Shown: positions 6,837 to 13,158, counted from the first letter of the stretch. The stretch is 16,130 nucleotides of DNA from Ruminococcaceae bacterium UBA1448 (GCA_002329405.1 DCTE01000213.1:1033-17162); one strand, 5' to 3'. Translations and numbers: made by a program. The notes: generated from the letters alone by a model not told the origin.

Positions 6837-7829
6837 ATGCAGAACAACGATATTTTCCAGCAGACCAAAAGGCGGATTGACCGCCGGCGGATGGAGCAGA
6901 TGGTTGCCCAGTCCCAGCGAATGGATGAGATTGCCAAAAAGGTGCCTGAAGTAATAGAGATTCGCCGGAAATTGGCGATGACATCCGCTGAGATCAGCAA
7001 GGTAATCTTGCAGCGAAAAACCAACCTTGCCGAAGGGCTTGCAAAGATTGAGGAGGTCAATCTTCGCTTGCAGCAGCGGGAACGGGAACTGATGGTTCAG
7101 GCCGGATATCCGGTCGATTATCTTGAGATGCGCTACACCTGCCCTAAATGCAAGGATACCGGGTTTGTCAACGGGGTGCGATGCGAGTGTCTGAAAGCGG
7201 AGATGCGAAAGCTGAGCGTTGAGCAGCTGAATGCCGCTTCACCGGTCGGTGAGAGCCGGTTTGATAACTTTGACCTGCGTTATTACCCCGATGCAGTTGA
7301 TCCCGAGAGCGGGCAAAATCCGCGGCTGGTGATGACAAAGGTGCTGGGTTTCTGCCGGTCGTATGCTGACAAGTTTACTCCGCACAGCCAGGGTCTTTTT
7401 ATGTTTGGAGAGACCGGACTGGGTAAGACCCATCTTTCCCGTGCGATTGCGGGCGTGGTGGCCGAAAAGGGATACAATGTCGTCTGTGCCACTGCGCCTG
7501 ACCTTCTGCGCCGAATTGAGAATGAGCATTTCCGCCGGACGGAAGATGAGGGAACGCTGGACCGGATACTGGAAGCCGATTTACTTGTACTCGATGATCT
7601 GGGAGCGGAATTTGGCAGCAGCTTTTCCCAGTCGGTTGTTTATAACATCCTCAACAGCCGTATCTCTTCCGAACGGCCGCTGATTGTTACCAGCAACCTG
7701 ACTGTTCAGGAATTTGGTGAAAAATATGCCCGCCGGATCGTCTCCCGGCTGTTTTCTCAGCTGATACAGGTACGGTTTATCGGAAAAGACGTTCGCCAGC
7801 TCAAGCGTTTTCGGGAAGGTCAGAAATAA
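6837..7829 (+). CDS. DnaI/DnaC-like AAA+ helicase-loader ATPase
   Basis: This 330-residue cytoplasmic ATPase resembles DnaI, which loads the replicative helicase DnaB/DnaC onto DNA. An N-terminal helical region (1-95) is followed by a zinc-ribbon-like knuckle with Cys102, Cys105, Cys116 and Cys118. The AAA+ core has Walker A GETGLGKT (191-198), Walker B LLVLDDLG (249-256), sensor TSNL (285-288) and an arginine pair in YARRIVSRL (298-306). I chose the ATG at 6837, with GGGAGG 8 bases upstream; a GTG at 6828 overlaps that site and is unlikely. It is the last gene of the operon and directly follows the DnaD-domain gene, the usual functional partner. All ATPase residues look intact. Confidence 0.93.
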   Translation: MQNNDIFQQTKRRIDRRRMEQMVAQSQRMDEIAKKVPEVIEIRRKLAMTSAEISKVILQRKTNLAEGLAKIEEVNLRLQQRERELMVQAGYPVDYLEMRYTCPKCKDTGFVNGVRCECLKAEMRKLSVEQLNAASPVGESRFDNFDLRYYPDAVDPESGQNPRLVMTKVLGFCRSYADKFTPHSQGLFMFGETGLGKTHLSRAIAGVVAEKGYNVVCATAPDLLRRIENEHFRRTEDEGTLDRILEADLLVLDDLGAEFGSSFSQSVVYNILNSRISSERPLIVTSNLTVQEFGEKYARRIVSRLFSQLIQVRFIGKDVRQLKRFREGQK

Positions 7830-7848
7830 CAGACCGGGTTTTATCAAC

Positions 7849-7882
7849 AAGGGCCCCTTCCAGAATCGGAAGAGGCCCTTTG
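7849..7882. terminator. Hairpin between convergent operons, probable terminator
   Basis: A 13-bp stem with one mismatch (7849-7861 with 7868-7880) encloses a 6-base loop. The T-run is short on both sides, so it is a moderate terminator. Its position between the DnaI-like stop and the flotillin stop suggests that it serves both strands. Confidence 0.65.
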
Positions 7883-7905
7883 CCGGCTTTATTCGGGACT
7901 TTGTG

Positions 7906-9369
7906 TTATTCAGCGTCAACAGACGGCTGTGCAGGCTCGGAGGGCGCATTGTCATCTGTGCCAGTTCCTGTCTGGATATCGGCTGTCACCGCATTTGCCG
8001 CGGCGCGTCCGCCGACGATACCGGCCAGAATTGCCGACAGATCCAGACCAGTCGATTCCTTGACCCCTTCCATAATCTGGCTGGCGGAGTTCATGACGTC
8101 CTTGACCACTCTGGTCGCGTTGCCATCGCCGTACATGACGATCTTGTCGGTCTGGGCCAGCGGGCTGGCAGCACCTTTGACGATTTCAGGCAGTGCCTGC
8201 AGGTACATTTCCAGTACCGATGCTTCGCCCATCTTGCGCTGTGCTTCTGCCTTTTTCTCGATGGCTTCCGCTTCAGCAAGGCCCTTTGCGCGGATACCTT
8301 CCGCTTCCTGTTCCATTGCAAAACGGATTGCTTCGGCTTCGGCCTTTTTGGCTTCAGCCTCCTGAATAGCCTCATACTTTTTCGCTTCTGCGTCACGCTG
8401 GCGGCGAATCAGGTCAGCTTCCGCCTCTTTTTCCGCCTTATACTTCATAGCGTCAGCTTGTTTGCGGATATCAGCATCCAACTGCTTTTCTTTCAGTGCA
8501 ATTTCCTTTTCTGCCAGCTCGGTTTCCTTTTCACGGCGGGCAATATCGGCATTTGCACGGGTGATTTCGATTGTCTTACGCTGGTTTTCCTGCTGAATCG
8601 AGTAAGCAGCATCGGCCTCCGCTTTTTTGGTATCAGCTCTTACCTTCATTTCCGCCTGCTGGACAAGCAGCTGTGCGTTCTGTTCAGCAATCTTCTTTTC
8701 GGCTTCTACCTTGATGGCATTTGCCTGCTGCTGGGCTTCGGATGTAGCAATCGCAATATCACGCTGAGCGTTTGCCTTGGCGATCTGGGCATTTTTACGA
8801 ATCTGTTCGACATTGTCGATACCCATATTTTCAATGGTACCGGCGTTGTCTTTAAAGTTCTGGATATTAAAGTTGACAACTTCAATACCCAGCTTTTCCA
8901 TATCCGGGACAACATTTTCGGTAATCTTCTTTGCGACCCCCTGTCGGTCCTGTACCATTTCTTTCAGCCCGACTGAACCGACAATCTCACGCATGTTGCC
9001 TTCCAGCACCTGGGTGACCAGGTTGATCAGGTCAACCTGTTTCATCCCCAGCAGCGACTGTGCGGCCCGTTCCAGCAGTTCAGGATCAGACGAGATTTTG
9101 ATGTTGGCAACACCGTCAACCGAAACGTTGATAAACTCATTGGTCGGGACCGCATCCGTCGTCTTGACATCCACCTGCATGACCCGCAGCGACAATTTGT
9201 CGACCCGTTCAATCAGTGGGATTCGCCATCCGGCACGCCCGATCAGGATTCGTTTTTTGCCTAAACCTGAGATAATATAGGCGGTGTCGGGCGGTGCTTT
9301 CATATAGCCCAACAGGAACAGCAACAGTATCAGAACAATTACAATACCGCTGATAATCAGAATTTCCAT
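7906..9369 (-). CDS. Flotillin-like SPFH-domain membrane protein
   Basis: This 487-residue protein matches the flotillin (FloT/YqiK-type) family, membrane scaffolds that mark functional membrane microdomains. A single hydrophobic segment at 4-21 anchors the N terminus. The SPFH/band-7 domain covers about 25-190 (for example GRAGWRIPLIERVDKLSLRV at 44-63). A long Ala/Glu/Lys-rich coiled coil with flotillin-type EAE and KAEA repeats runs from about 190 to 400. The tail from about 400 contains a Gly/Ala-rich segment (IVGGRAAANAV) and an acidic end. Bacillus FloT has about 509 residues. The ATG at 9369 has AAGGAGG 9 bases upstream. The NfeD-type partner often found beside bacterial flotillins is absent. 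A leader of about 330 bases with a putative Mn2+ riboswitch precedes the gene. The assignment is strong. Confidence 0.94.
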   Translation of the reverse strand: MEILIISGIVIVLILLLFLLGYMKAPPDTAYIISGLGKKRILIGRAGWRIPLIERVDKLSLRVMQVDVKTTDAVPTNEFINVSVDGVANIKISSDPELLERAAQSLLGMKQVDLINLVTQVLEGNMREIVGSVGLKEMVQDRQGVAKKITENVVPDMEKLGIEVVNFNIQNFKDNAGTIENMGIDNVEQIRKNAQIAKANAQRDIAIATSEAQQQANAIKVEAEKKIAEQNAQLLVQQAEMKVRADTKKAEADAAYSIQQENQRKTIEITRANADIARREKETELAEKEIALKEKQLDADIRKQADAMKYKAEKEAEADLIRRQRDAEAKKYEAIQEAEAKKAEAEAIRFAMEQEAEGIRAKGLAEAEAIEKKAEAQRKMGEASVLEMYLQALPEIVKGAASPLAQTDKIVMYGDGNATRVVKDVMNSASQIMEGVKESTGLDLSAILAGIVGGRAAANAVTADIQTGTGTDDNAPSEPAQPSVDAE

Positions 9370-9546
9370 ACAATGATGCCTCCTTACTTAAATAACCGGC
9401 TGTCCGTATTGATAATTATGTAGGCAATTGGCCGGTTTTGATACAGATAGTGAACGCGGCAGGAAAGTGAAAACCTTCTTCTCTGCGCAGAGCTTCCGCT
9501 GCCGCAGACAAAAGCAAGCGGGCGGAAACTTTTCCGGCTGATAAAC
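9370..9546 (-). other. Untranslated stretch between attenuator and flotillin start
   Basis: About 177 bases separate the attenuator T-run from the flotillin ATG. I find no convincing ORF with a ribosome binding site and no good second promoter. There is a 12-base palindrome, CTCTGCGCAGAG, and a short CGGAAA/TTTCCG hairpin, both weak structures. Either this is simply a long leader or it is the remnant of a gene once controlled by the riboswitch. Confidence 0.5.
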
Positions 9547-9597
9547 AAAAAAGACCTTTGCAGCAGACAACCTAGTTTGCCTACCTGCAAAAGTCTT
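9547..9597 (-). terminator. Riboswitch-controlled intrinsic terminator (attenuator)
   Basis: On the minus strand AAGACTTTTGCAG (9597-9585) pairs with CTGCAAAGGTCTT (9563-9551), 13 bp with one G-U pair. The following run TTTTTT spans 9552-9547. The 5' arm contains CTTTTG (9593-9588), which is also the 3' strand of the riboswitch closing helix, so the two structures exclude each other. Confidence 0.85.
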
Positions 9598-9694
9598 GTC
9601 AAATCCGTAAAGAACTGGTGTCCCCGGGTTACATTCAATAACCGCTTTAGTCGACGACACCGGCAGAGGGAACTCTGTCCGCTACTCCCTTTTG
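9588..9694 (-). promoter_or_regulatory. yybP-ykoY (Mn2+) riboswitch aptamer
   Basis: The minus-strand RNA has the layout of this family. P1 is CAAAAG (9694-9689) with CTTTTG (9593-9588). The 5' conserved loop reads AAGGGAGTAGC (9691-9681). Then come a CAGAG-TTCC-CTCTG hairpin (P2), GGTGTC pairing with GACACC around a GTCGTC-containing loop (P3), an internal GGTTA/TAACC hairpin, a weak P4, and a closing GACAAGACTTTT. In Lactococcus the corresponding elements are GGGGAGUAGC, GUCGUCA and AGCAAGACCUUU. The first loop differs by an A for a G and the second has GTCGTCGA for GUCGUCA. The terminator immediately downstream overlaps P1, the usual ON-switch arrangement. I recognised it by eye; a covariance-model scan would settle it. 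Confidence 0.82.
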
Positions 9695-9703
9695 TTTGAT
9701 CAA

Positions 9704-9732
9704 ATCATAACATAAATTCCAAAAAAGTTCAA
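9704..9732 (-). promoter_or_regulatory. Sigma-A promoter of the riboswitch-flotillin transcript
   Basis: On the minus strand: TTGAAC (9732-9727), a 17-base spacer and TATGAT (9709-9704), with an extended TG element just before the -10. Transcription would start about 10 bases before the riboswitch, leaving the whole aptamer in the RNA. Confidence 0.85.
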
Positions 9733-9782
9733 GGAATTTCGACCTATTTTTACATATTATTCATAATCGAAAAAAGGCAATC

Positions 9783-9812
9783 AAAAAGCGCACCGGTTTT
9801 TCCAGTGCGCTT
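9783..9812 (-). terminator. Intrinsic terminator of the ylxM-ffh-rpsP-khpA operon
   Basis: On the minus strand AAGCGCACTGG pairs with CCGGTGCGCTT (11 bp, one wobble) around AAAAA and is followed by TTTTT. It starts 10 bases after the khpA stop and closes the operon there. Confidence 0.92.
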
Positions 9813-9822
9813 ACTGACGCGG

Positions 9823-10056
9823 TCAGTCAATCTCAACCATGATTTTGCTGCCGTTTTGCTGAGCGGCAGAACGCATAACCACACGGATCGCCTTGGCGAT
9901 GCGTCCCTGTTTGCCGATGACTCTGCCCATGTCGGCAGGAGCCACGTTCAGATGATAGACGATGGTGCCGTCCTCAGCCGGCTCGTCGACTGTGACCCGT
10001 ACCGAGTCCTTGTCTTCGACCAGGCCGCGGGCCAGCGCGACCAGCAATTCTTCCAT
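9823..10056 (-). CDS. khpA: KH-domain RNA-binding protein KhpA (YlqC family)
   Basis: This 77-residue cytoplasmic protein is a single KH domain of the KhpA/YlqC type, a small RNA-binding protein that in other Firmicutes pairs with KhpB and affects cell division and envelope growth. The GxxG RNA-binding loop reads GKQG at 48-51 inside GRVIGKQGRIAKAIR. Length and ending match the family. AGAGGA lies 7 bases before the ATG. It sits downstream of rpsP as in Bacillus, but a strong terminator follows at once, so rimM, trmD and rplS are not co-transcribed here. A 154-base gap with several hairpins separates it from rpsP. Confidence 0.95.
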   Translation of the reverse strand: MEELLVALARGLVEDKDSVRVTVDEPAEDGTIVYHLNVAPADMGRVIGKQGRIAKAIRVVMRSAAQQNGSKIMVEID

Positions 10057-10210
10057 GTTTATTCCTCTTTTCTCTGACAGGAACCAGGCGGCCTGCGCCC
10101 GCAGGTTACGATAATAACCCTTGTTACGAAAGTAACCATTAAGACCGGTCCCGCGTGTCCACCGCCTCTGTAACCCCGGCGGCTGTGGGGCGAAGCTTAA
10201 AGGAAATCAA
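10057..10210 (-). other. Structured rpsP-khpA intercistronic region
   Basis: This 154-base gap is long for the inside of a ribosomal operon. Several hairpins stand in a row: GTTAC-4-GTAAC (10123-10136), GGTTA-6-TAACC (10104-10119) and CCTGC-4-GCAGG (10092-10105, sharing two bases with the previous one). A further CCGCC/GGCGG pairing is possible near 10160-10180. None is followed by a T-run, so they are not classical terminators. They could be processing sites or a control element. Confidence 0.5.
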
Positions 10211-10453
10211 TTATTTCTCAGAAGCAACCTTGAGGATCTTCTTGACGGTATCGGTGGGCTGAGCACCGGTAGCGATCCATTTGTTGGCTTTTTCGAGGTC
10301 AACGTTGATGACACTGGGTTCTCTGGTAGGATCGTAGGTGCCGATCTCTTCGATAAAGCGACCGTCACGGGGATATCTGGAATCTGCAACAACGATGCGG
10401 TAGAAAGGAGCTTTCTTTGCGCCCATTCTGCGAAGTCTGATTTTAACTGCCAT
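10211..10453 (-). CDS. rpsP: 30S ribosomal protein S16
   Basis: S16 is an 80-residue protein here, the usual bacterial length, and is needed for 30S subunit assembly. The N terminus MAVKIRLRRMGAKKAPFYRI and the following VVADSRYPRDGRFIEEIGTY are the S16 signature. AGGAGG lies 8 bases before the ATG. It follows ffh after 74 bases, matching the conserved ffh-rpsP order of Firmicutes. No defect is visible. Confidence 0.98.
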   Translation of the reverse strand: MAVKIRLRRMGAKKAPFYRIVVADSRYPRDGRFIEEIGTYDPTREPSVINVDLEKANKWIATGAQPTDTVKKILKVASEK

Positions 10454-10527
10454 GGTAATTTCCTCCTGAAATCATTTGGTATATTTTGGTTTGACAAACT
10501 GGCGTAACTTTTGTTTGCTCAGTAAGG

Positions 10528-11874
10528 TCACATATTCATCGGCGGGAACTTCATCCGGCGTTTAAAGCCTTTTTTGCCCATCCCGCCCATCTTTTTCATC
10601 ATCTGCTTCATCTGGTCAAACTGTTTCAGCAGACGGTTGACATCCTCGACCCGCGTGCCCGAGCCGGCCGCAATCCTTCTCTTGCGGGAAGGATTGATAA
10701 TCGACGGGTTTTCCCGTTCACGTTTGGTCATTGAATGGATCATCGCTTCGATTATCTTCATCTGACGGTCGCCCTGTTCGAGGTTTTCGTCGGTGACTTT
10801 GCCGGAAATACCGGGAATCATCGAGACGATCGAACGCATTGACCCCATCTTTTTGATCTGCTGCATCTGTTCGAGCAGGTCATTCATATCAAAGGAGTTT
10901 TGCTGCAACTTCTTTGCGAGCTTTTCTGCTTCCTTCTCATCGACCGACTCCTGCGCCTTTTCAATCAGCGTCAGTACGTCGCCCATCCCCAGAATACGGG
11001 AGGCCATCCGTCCGGGGTGGAAGGGTTCGAGATCTTCGATCTTTTCACCCACACCGGAGAATTTGATCGGTTTTCCGGTGACCTGACGGACCGAGATTGC
11101 AGCACCGCCGCGGGTATCCGAGTCCAGTTTGGTGAGAATGATACCGGTGACCGGCAGTGCCTTGTTAAAGGTATCTGCGACAGTAACCGCGTCCTGACCG
11201 GTCATTGAGTCGACGACCAGCAGGATTTCATTGGGGCTGACGGCAGCTTCAATCCTTTTCAGCTCATCCATCAGCTTTTCGTCAATATGCAGCCGTCCGG
11301 CGGTATCGACGATGACCAGATCGTGTCCATGATCGCGGGCAAATTTAATGCCTTCCCGCGCGATTTCGACCGGGTCGCCCTGGCCCATCTCAAAGACCCG
11401 TGCGCCGGCTCTTTCGCCGACGATTTGCAGCTGTTCGATTGCGGCAGGACGGTAAACGTCACAGGCAATCAGCAGCGGCCGGCAGCCTTCCTTGTCCTTG
11501 AAGTACTTTGCCAGTTTGGCGGCATGGGTTGTTTTACCACTGCCCTGAAGGCCGCACATCAAAATGACGGTCGGAGGCTTGGAGGCAAATTCAATCCGGG
11601 CGTTTTCTCCGCCCATCAGCGCGGTCAGTTCCTCGTTGACGATTTTGACGACCTGCTGGGCAGGAGTCAGGCTTTCGAGCACCTGTGTACCGACAGCCCG
11701 TTCGCTGACGGTCTTAATAAAGTCCTTGACGACCTTGTAGTTGACGTCCGCTTCCAGAAGTGCCAGCTTGACTTCGCGCATCGCGTCTTTGATATCCGAT
11801 TCGCTCAGTTTTCCTTTGGAGCGCAGCTTTTTAAAAGCCGCAGAAAGTTTGTCTGAAAGGCTTTCAAATGCCAA
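10528..11874 (-). CDS. ffh: Signal recognition particle protein Ffh (SRP54), TTG start
   Basis: Ffh is the GTPase subunit of the signal recognition particle. It binds 4.5S/SRP RNA and signal sequences and hands ribosomes to FtsY at the membrane. The 448 residues comprise an N domain (1-90), a G domain with GLQGSGKTT (108-116), DTAGRL (190-195) and TKLDSDTRGG (248-257), and a Met-rich M domain from about 300, including the SRP-RNA-binding region PSRKRRIAAGSGT and a basic Met-rich tail (MKKMGGMGKKGFKRRMK). The start is TTG at 11874: it has AGGAGGG 6 bases upstream, gives the family's MAFESLS beginning, and no ATG lies nearby. It follows ylxM by 23 bases and precedes rpsP. Confidence 0.98.
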   Translation of the reverse strand: MAFESLSDKLSAAFKKLRSKGKLSESDIKDAMREVKLALLEADVNYKVVKDFIKTVSERAVGTQVLESLTPAQQVVKIVNEELTALMGGENARIEFASKPPTVILMCGLQGSGKTTHAAKLAKYFKDKEGCRPLLIACDVYRPAAIEQLQIVGERAGARVFEMGQGDPVEIAREGIKFARDHGHDLVIVDTAGRLHIDEKLMDELKRIEAAVSPNEILLVVDSMTGQDAVTVADTFNKALPVTGIILTKLDSDTRGGAAISVRQVTGKPIKFSGVGEKIEDLEPFHPGRMASRILGMGDVLTLIEKAQESVDEKEAEKLAKKLQQNSFDMNDLLEQMQQIKKMGSMRSIVSMIPGISGKVTDENLEQGDRQMKIIEAMIHSMTKRERENPSIINPSRKRRIAAGSGTRVEDVNRLLKQFDQMKQMMKKMGGMGKKGFKRRMKFPPMNM

Positions 11875-11897
11875 TGCCGTCCCTCCTGTTCATCTCA

Positions 11898-12272
11898 TCA
11901 TGCAAAATAATCATCCGCGAAAGACGAAAGTTTCTTTCGGATACTCTGTACCTTTTTTACACCCGACAGCCGCCTCAGAGAGGAATATTCCTTTTCCATC
12001 TCAGCGAGTGCCTGATCAATCTCTTCAAAGGTTTCCATCATCCGCTTAAAGCGGGCTGCCGAATGAAGTTTTTCTTCCATTTCGATCAGCTGTGCTTCGG
12101 CGCGTTTGATATTGTCGCGGACGCCCTGACGGGTGATCCCTTCCTGCTCGGCGATTTCCGCCAGCGAAAGATCATCGTTGTAGTACAGATCAATTACTTC
12201 GCGCTGTTTTTCGGTCAGCATTGCGCCATAGTGATCCAGAAGAACCGAAATATTCAGATTCTTGTCTGCCAC
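11898..12272 (-). CDS. ylxM: YlxM family (UPF0122) helix-turn-helix protein, GTG start
   Basis: This 124-residue protein of the YlxM/p13 family is encoded beside ffh in most Firmicutes and, where studied in streptococci, interacts with SRP components. Visible are LLDHYGAMLTEKQREVI (10-26) and DDLSLAEIAEQEGITRQGV (32-50), a sigma-factor-region-4-like helix-turn-helix, then a charged helical C terminus. I chose the GTG at 12272 because GGAGGG lies 7 bases upstream and the family normally starts a few residues before the LLDHYG motif. An ATG at 12314 would add 14 atypical residues. It is the first gene of the operon, 60 bases downstream of a perfect promoter. Confidence 0.93.
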   Translation of the reverse strand: MADKNLNISVLLDHYGAMLTEKQREVIDLYYNDDLSLAEIAEQEGITRQGVRDNIKRAEAQLIEMEEKLHSAARFKRMMETFEEIDQALAEMEKEYSSLRRLSGVKKVQSIRKKLSSFADDYFA

Positions 12273-12332
12273 AAAGCGTCCCTCCGTTCCGCAAAACAGC
12301 TCCTTGTAAACCATTTTTGCTTTACATACGGT

Positions 12333-12361
12333 ATTATAACGCCAAAAAGCACGGCTGTCAA
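12333..12361 (-). promoter_or_regulatory. Perfect-consensus sigma-A promoter of the ylxM-ffh operon
   Basis: On the minus strand TTGACA (12361-12356), 17 bases, TATAAT (12338-12333): an exact match to consensus in both boxes and spacing. The -35 box lies inside the 3' arm of the terminator hairpin of the upstream gene pair. Confidence 0.93.
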
Positions 12362-12383
12362 GTCTTTTACTTTACAGTCGTGC
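12344..12383 (-). terminator. Intrinsic terminator after the DtxR-family / small-protein gene pair
   Basis: On the minus strand GCACGACTGT (12383-12374) pairs with ACAGCCGTGC (12358-12349), one A-C mismatch. The hairpin continues inward as AAGT/ACTT and is followed by TTTTT (12348-12344). It ends transcription about 70-110 bases after the small gene. Confidence 0.78.
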
Positions 12384-12452
12384 CCTGTCCATTGAGAAAT
12401 ATATAAAATTAAAACGTATTTTTTTGTTATAGTTGCCGGTGAACTCGGCTGT

Positions 12453-12782
12453 TCATCCTTCCAGTGCTTTTGTCAGCGTTTCGAGAAAAGATTCTTCTCC
12501 CCAGGTGTTGATCTTAAAAAATACCGCCTGGCTGCCGCCCGATGTCACCGCCACCAGATGGGTGGAGTGCTGGTCACCGACCATTGTGATGCTCATGCTG
12601 ACCCTGTTGTTCCCCAGCCAGCTGTATCGTTCAAATACCCGGACCGCACAGCTGACGCCGTTAAAGGCAAAGTCGCTGGACTCCTCCAGTGAAGCGGAGA
12701 TACTGCCCTGCATGACAGCGTCTTCTACCTTTCTGGCGACAGTGAAAATGGGCATATTAAAATCACGCTCATAACGTGCCAT
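12453..12782 (-). CDS. Small uncharacterised protein, possibly DUF6054 family
   Basis: This is a 109-residue soluble protein without signal peptide or membrane segment. It has several conserved-looking stretches: GSISASLEESSDF (26-38), CAVRVFERYSWLGNNRVSM (45-63) and TSGGSQAVFFKINTWGE (80-96). From memory this pattern resembles the DUF6054 family of clostridial proteins, whose function is unknown to me; treat the family name as tentative. AGGAGG lies 6 bases before the ATG. The start lies 14 bases inside the 3' end of the upstream DtxR-family gene, so the two are co-transcribed and probably translationally coupled. That may link it to metal homeostasis, but nothing in the sequence proves it. 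Confidence 0.82.
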   Translation of the reverse strand: MARYERDFNMPIFTVARKVEDAVMQGSISASLEESSDFAFNGVSCAVRVFERYSWLGNNRVSMSITMVGDQHSTHLVAVTSGGSQAVFFKINTWGEESFLETLTKALEG

Positions 12783-13158
12783 CAGAAACCTCCTGTGTCC
12801 GCAGAATAAACTCTTTCATCTTTTCAAATGTCACGGTACTGAGGTCATGCTCCATCTTGCAGGCGTCTTCCGCCGCGATTTCTTCGGGAACGCCCAGATG
12901 AATCAGCCAGGCACGGATAACCTCATGCCGTTCATAGATCTTTTCCGCGATTTCCTGACCGGATGGGGTCAGGGTGATGTATCCATCCCGGTCTACCAGA
13001 ATATAACCGTTTTCCCGCAGAAGAGAAACTGCGCGGCTGATGCTGGGTTTGGAGTAACTTTTATAAACGGCGATGTCAATAGAACGTACCGCCCCTTTCT
13101 GACGATACAGCACCAGGATCGCTTCCAGATAATCCTCCGCAGACTGATGAATCTGCAT
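12769..13158 (-). CDS. DtxR/MntR-family metal-dependent transcriptional regulator
   Basis: This 129-residue dimeric repressor family uses Mn2+ or Fe2+ as co-repressor. The winged helix covers about 5-65 (SAEDYLEAIL, then YSKPSISRAVSLLRENGYI as recognition and wing). The dimerisation and metal domain covers 66-120. By alignment to MntR and DtxR, the metal ligands are Asp9, Glu12, His78, Cys100, Glu103 and His104. Asp9 is MntR-like, whereas Cys100 corresponds to DtxR Cys102. There is no C-terminal SH3-like domain, as in MntR. GGAGGG lies 5 bases before the ATG. It is divergent from the Fe-S assembly operon and overlaps the next gene. The family is certain; whether it senses Fe or Mn is open. 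Confidence 0.94.
   Translation of the reverse strand: MQIHQSAEDYLEAILVLYRQKGAVRSIDIAVYKSYSKPSISRAVSLLRENGYILVDRDGYITLTPSGQEIAEKIYERHEVIRAWLIHLGVPEEIAAEDACKMEHDLSTVTFEKMKEFILRTQEVSDGTL

Noticed and set aside
7903..8976. 357-residue open frame on the plus strand opposite flotillin
   Set aside because: Its Phe/Leu/Cys-rich, repetitive sequence is the antisense of the flotillin Ala/Glu/Lys coiled coil.
9384..9660. Two overlapping minus-strand frames of 84 and 90 residues in the flotillin leader
   Set aside because: They run through the riboswitch aptamer and its terminator, lack ribosome binding sites and have no recognisable sequence.
9588..9694. Possible 6S RNA or c-di-AMP (ydaO-yuaA) riboswitch
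   Set aside because: There is no long rod with a central bubble as in 6S RNA, and the ydaO-type conserved segments are absent; the GGGAGTAGC, GTCGTC and CAAGACTTTT elements fit yybP-ykoY instead.
12273..12314. 14-residue N-terminal extension of YlxM from an ATG at 12314
   Set aside because: The GTG at 12272 has GGAGGG at ideal distance and fits the family's start; the extra residues are atypical.
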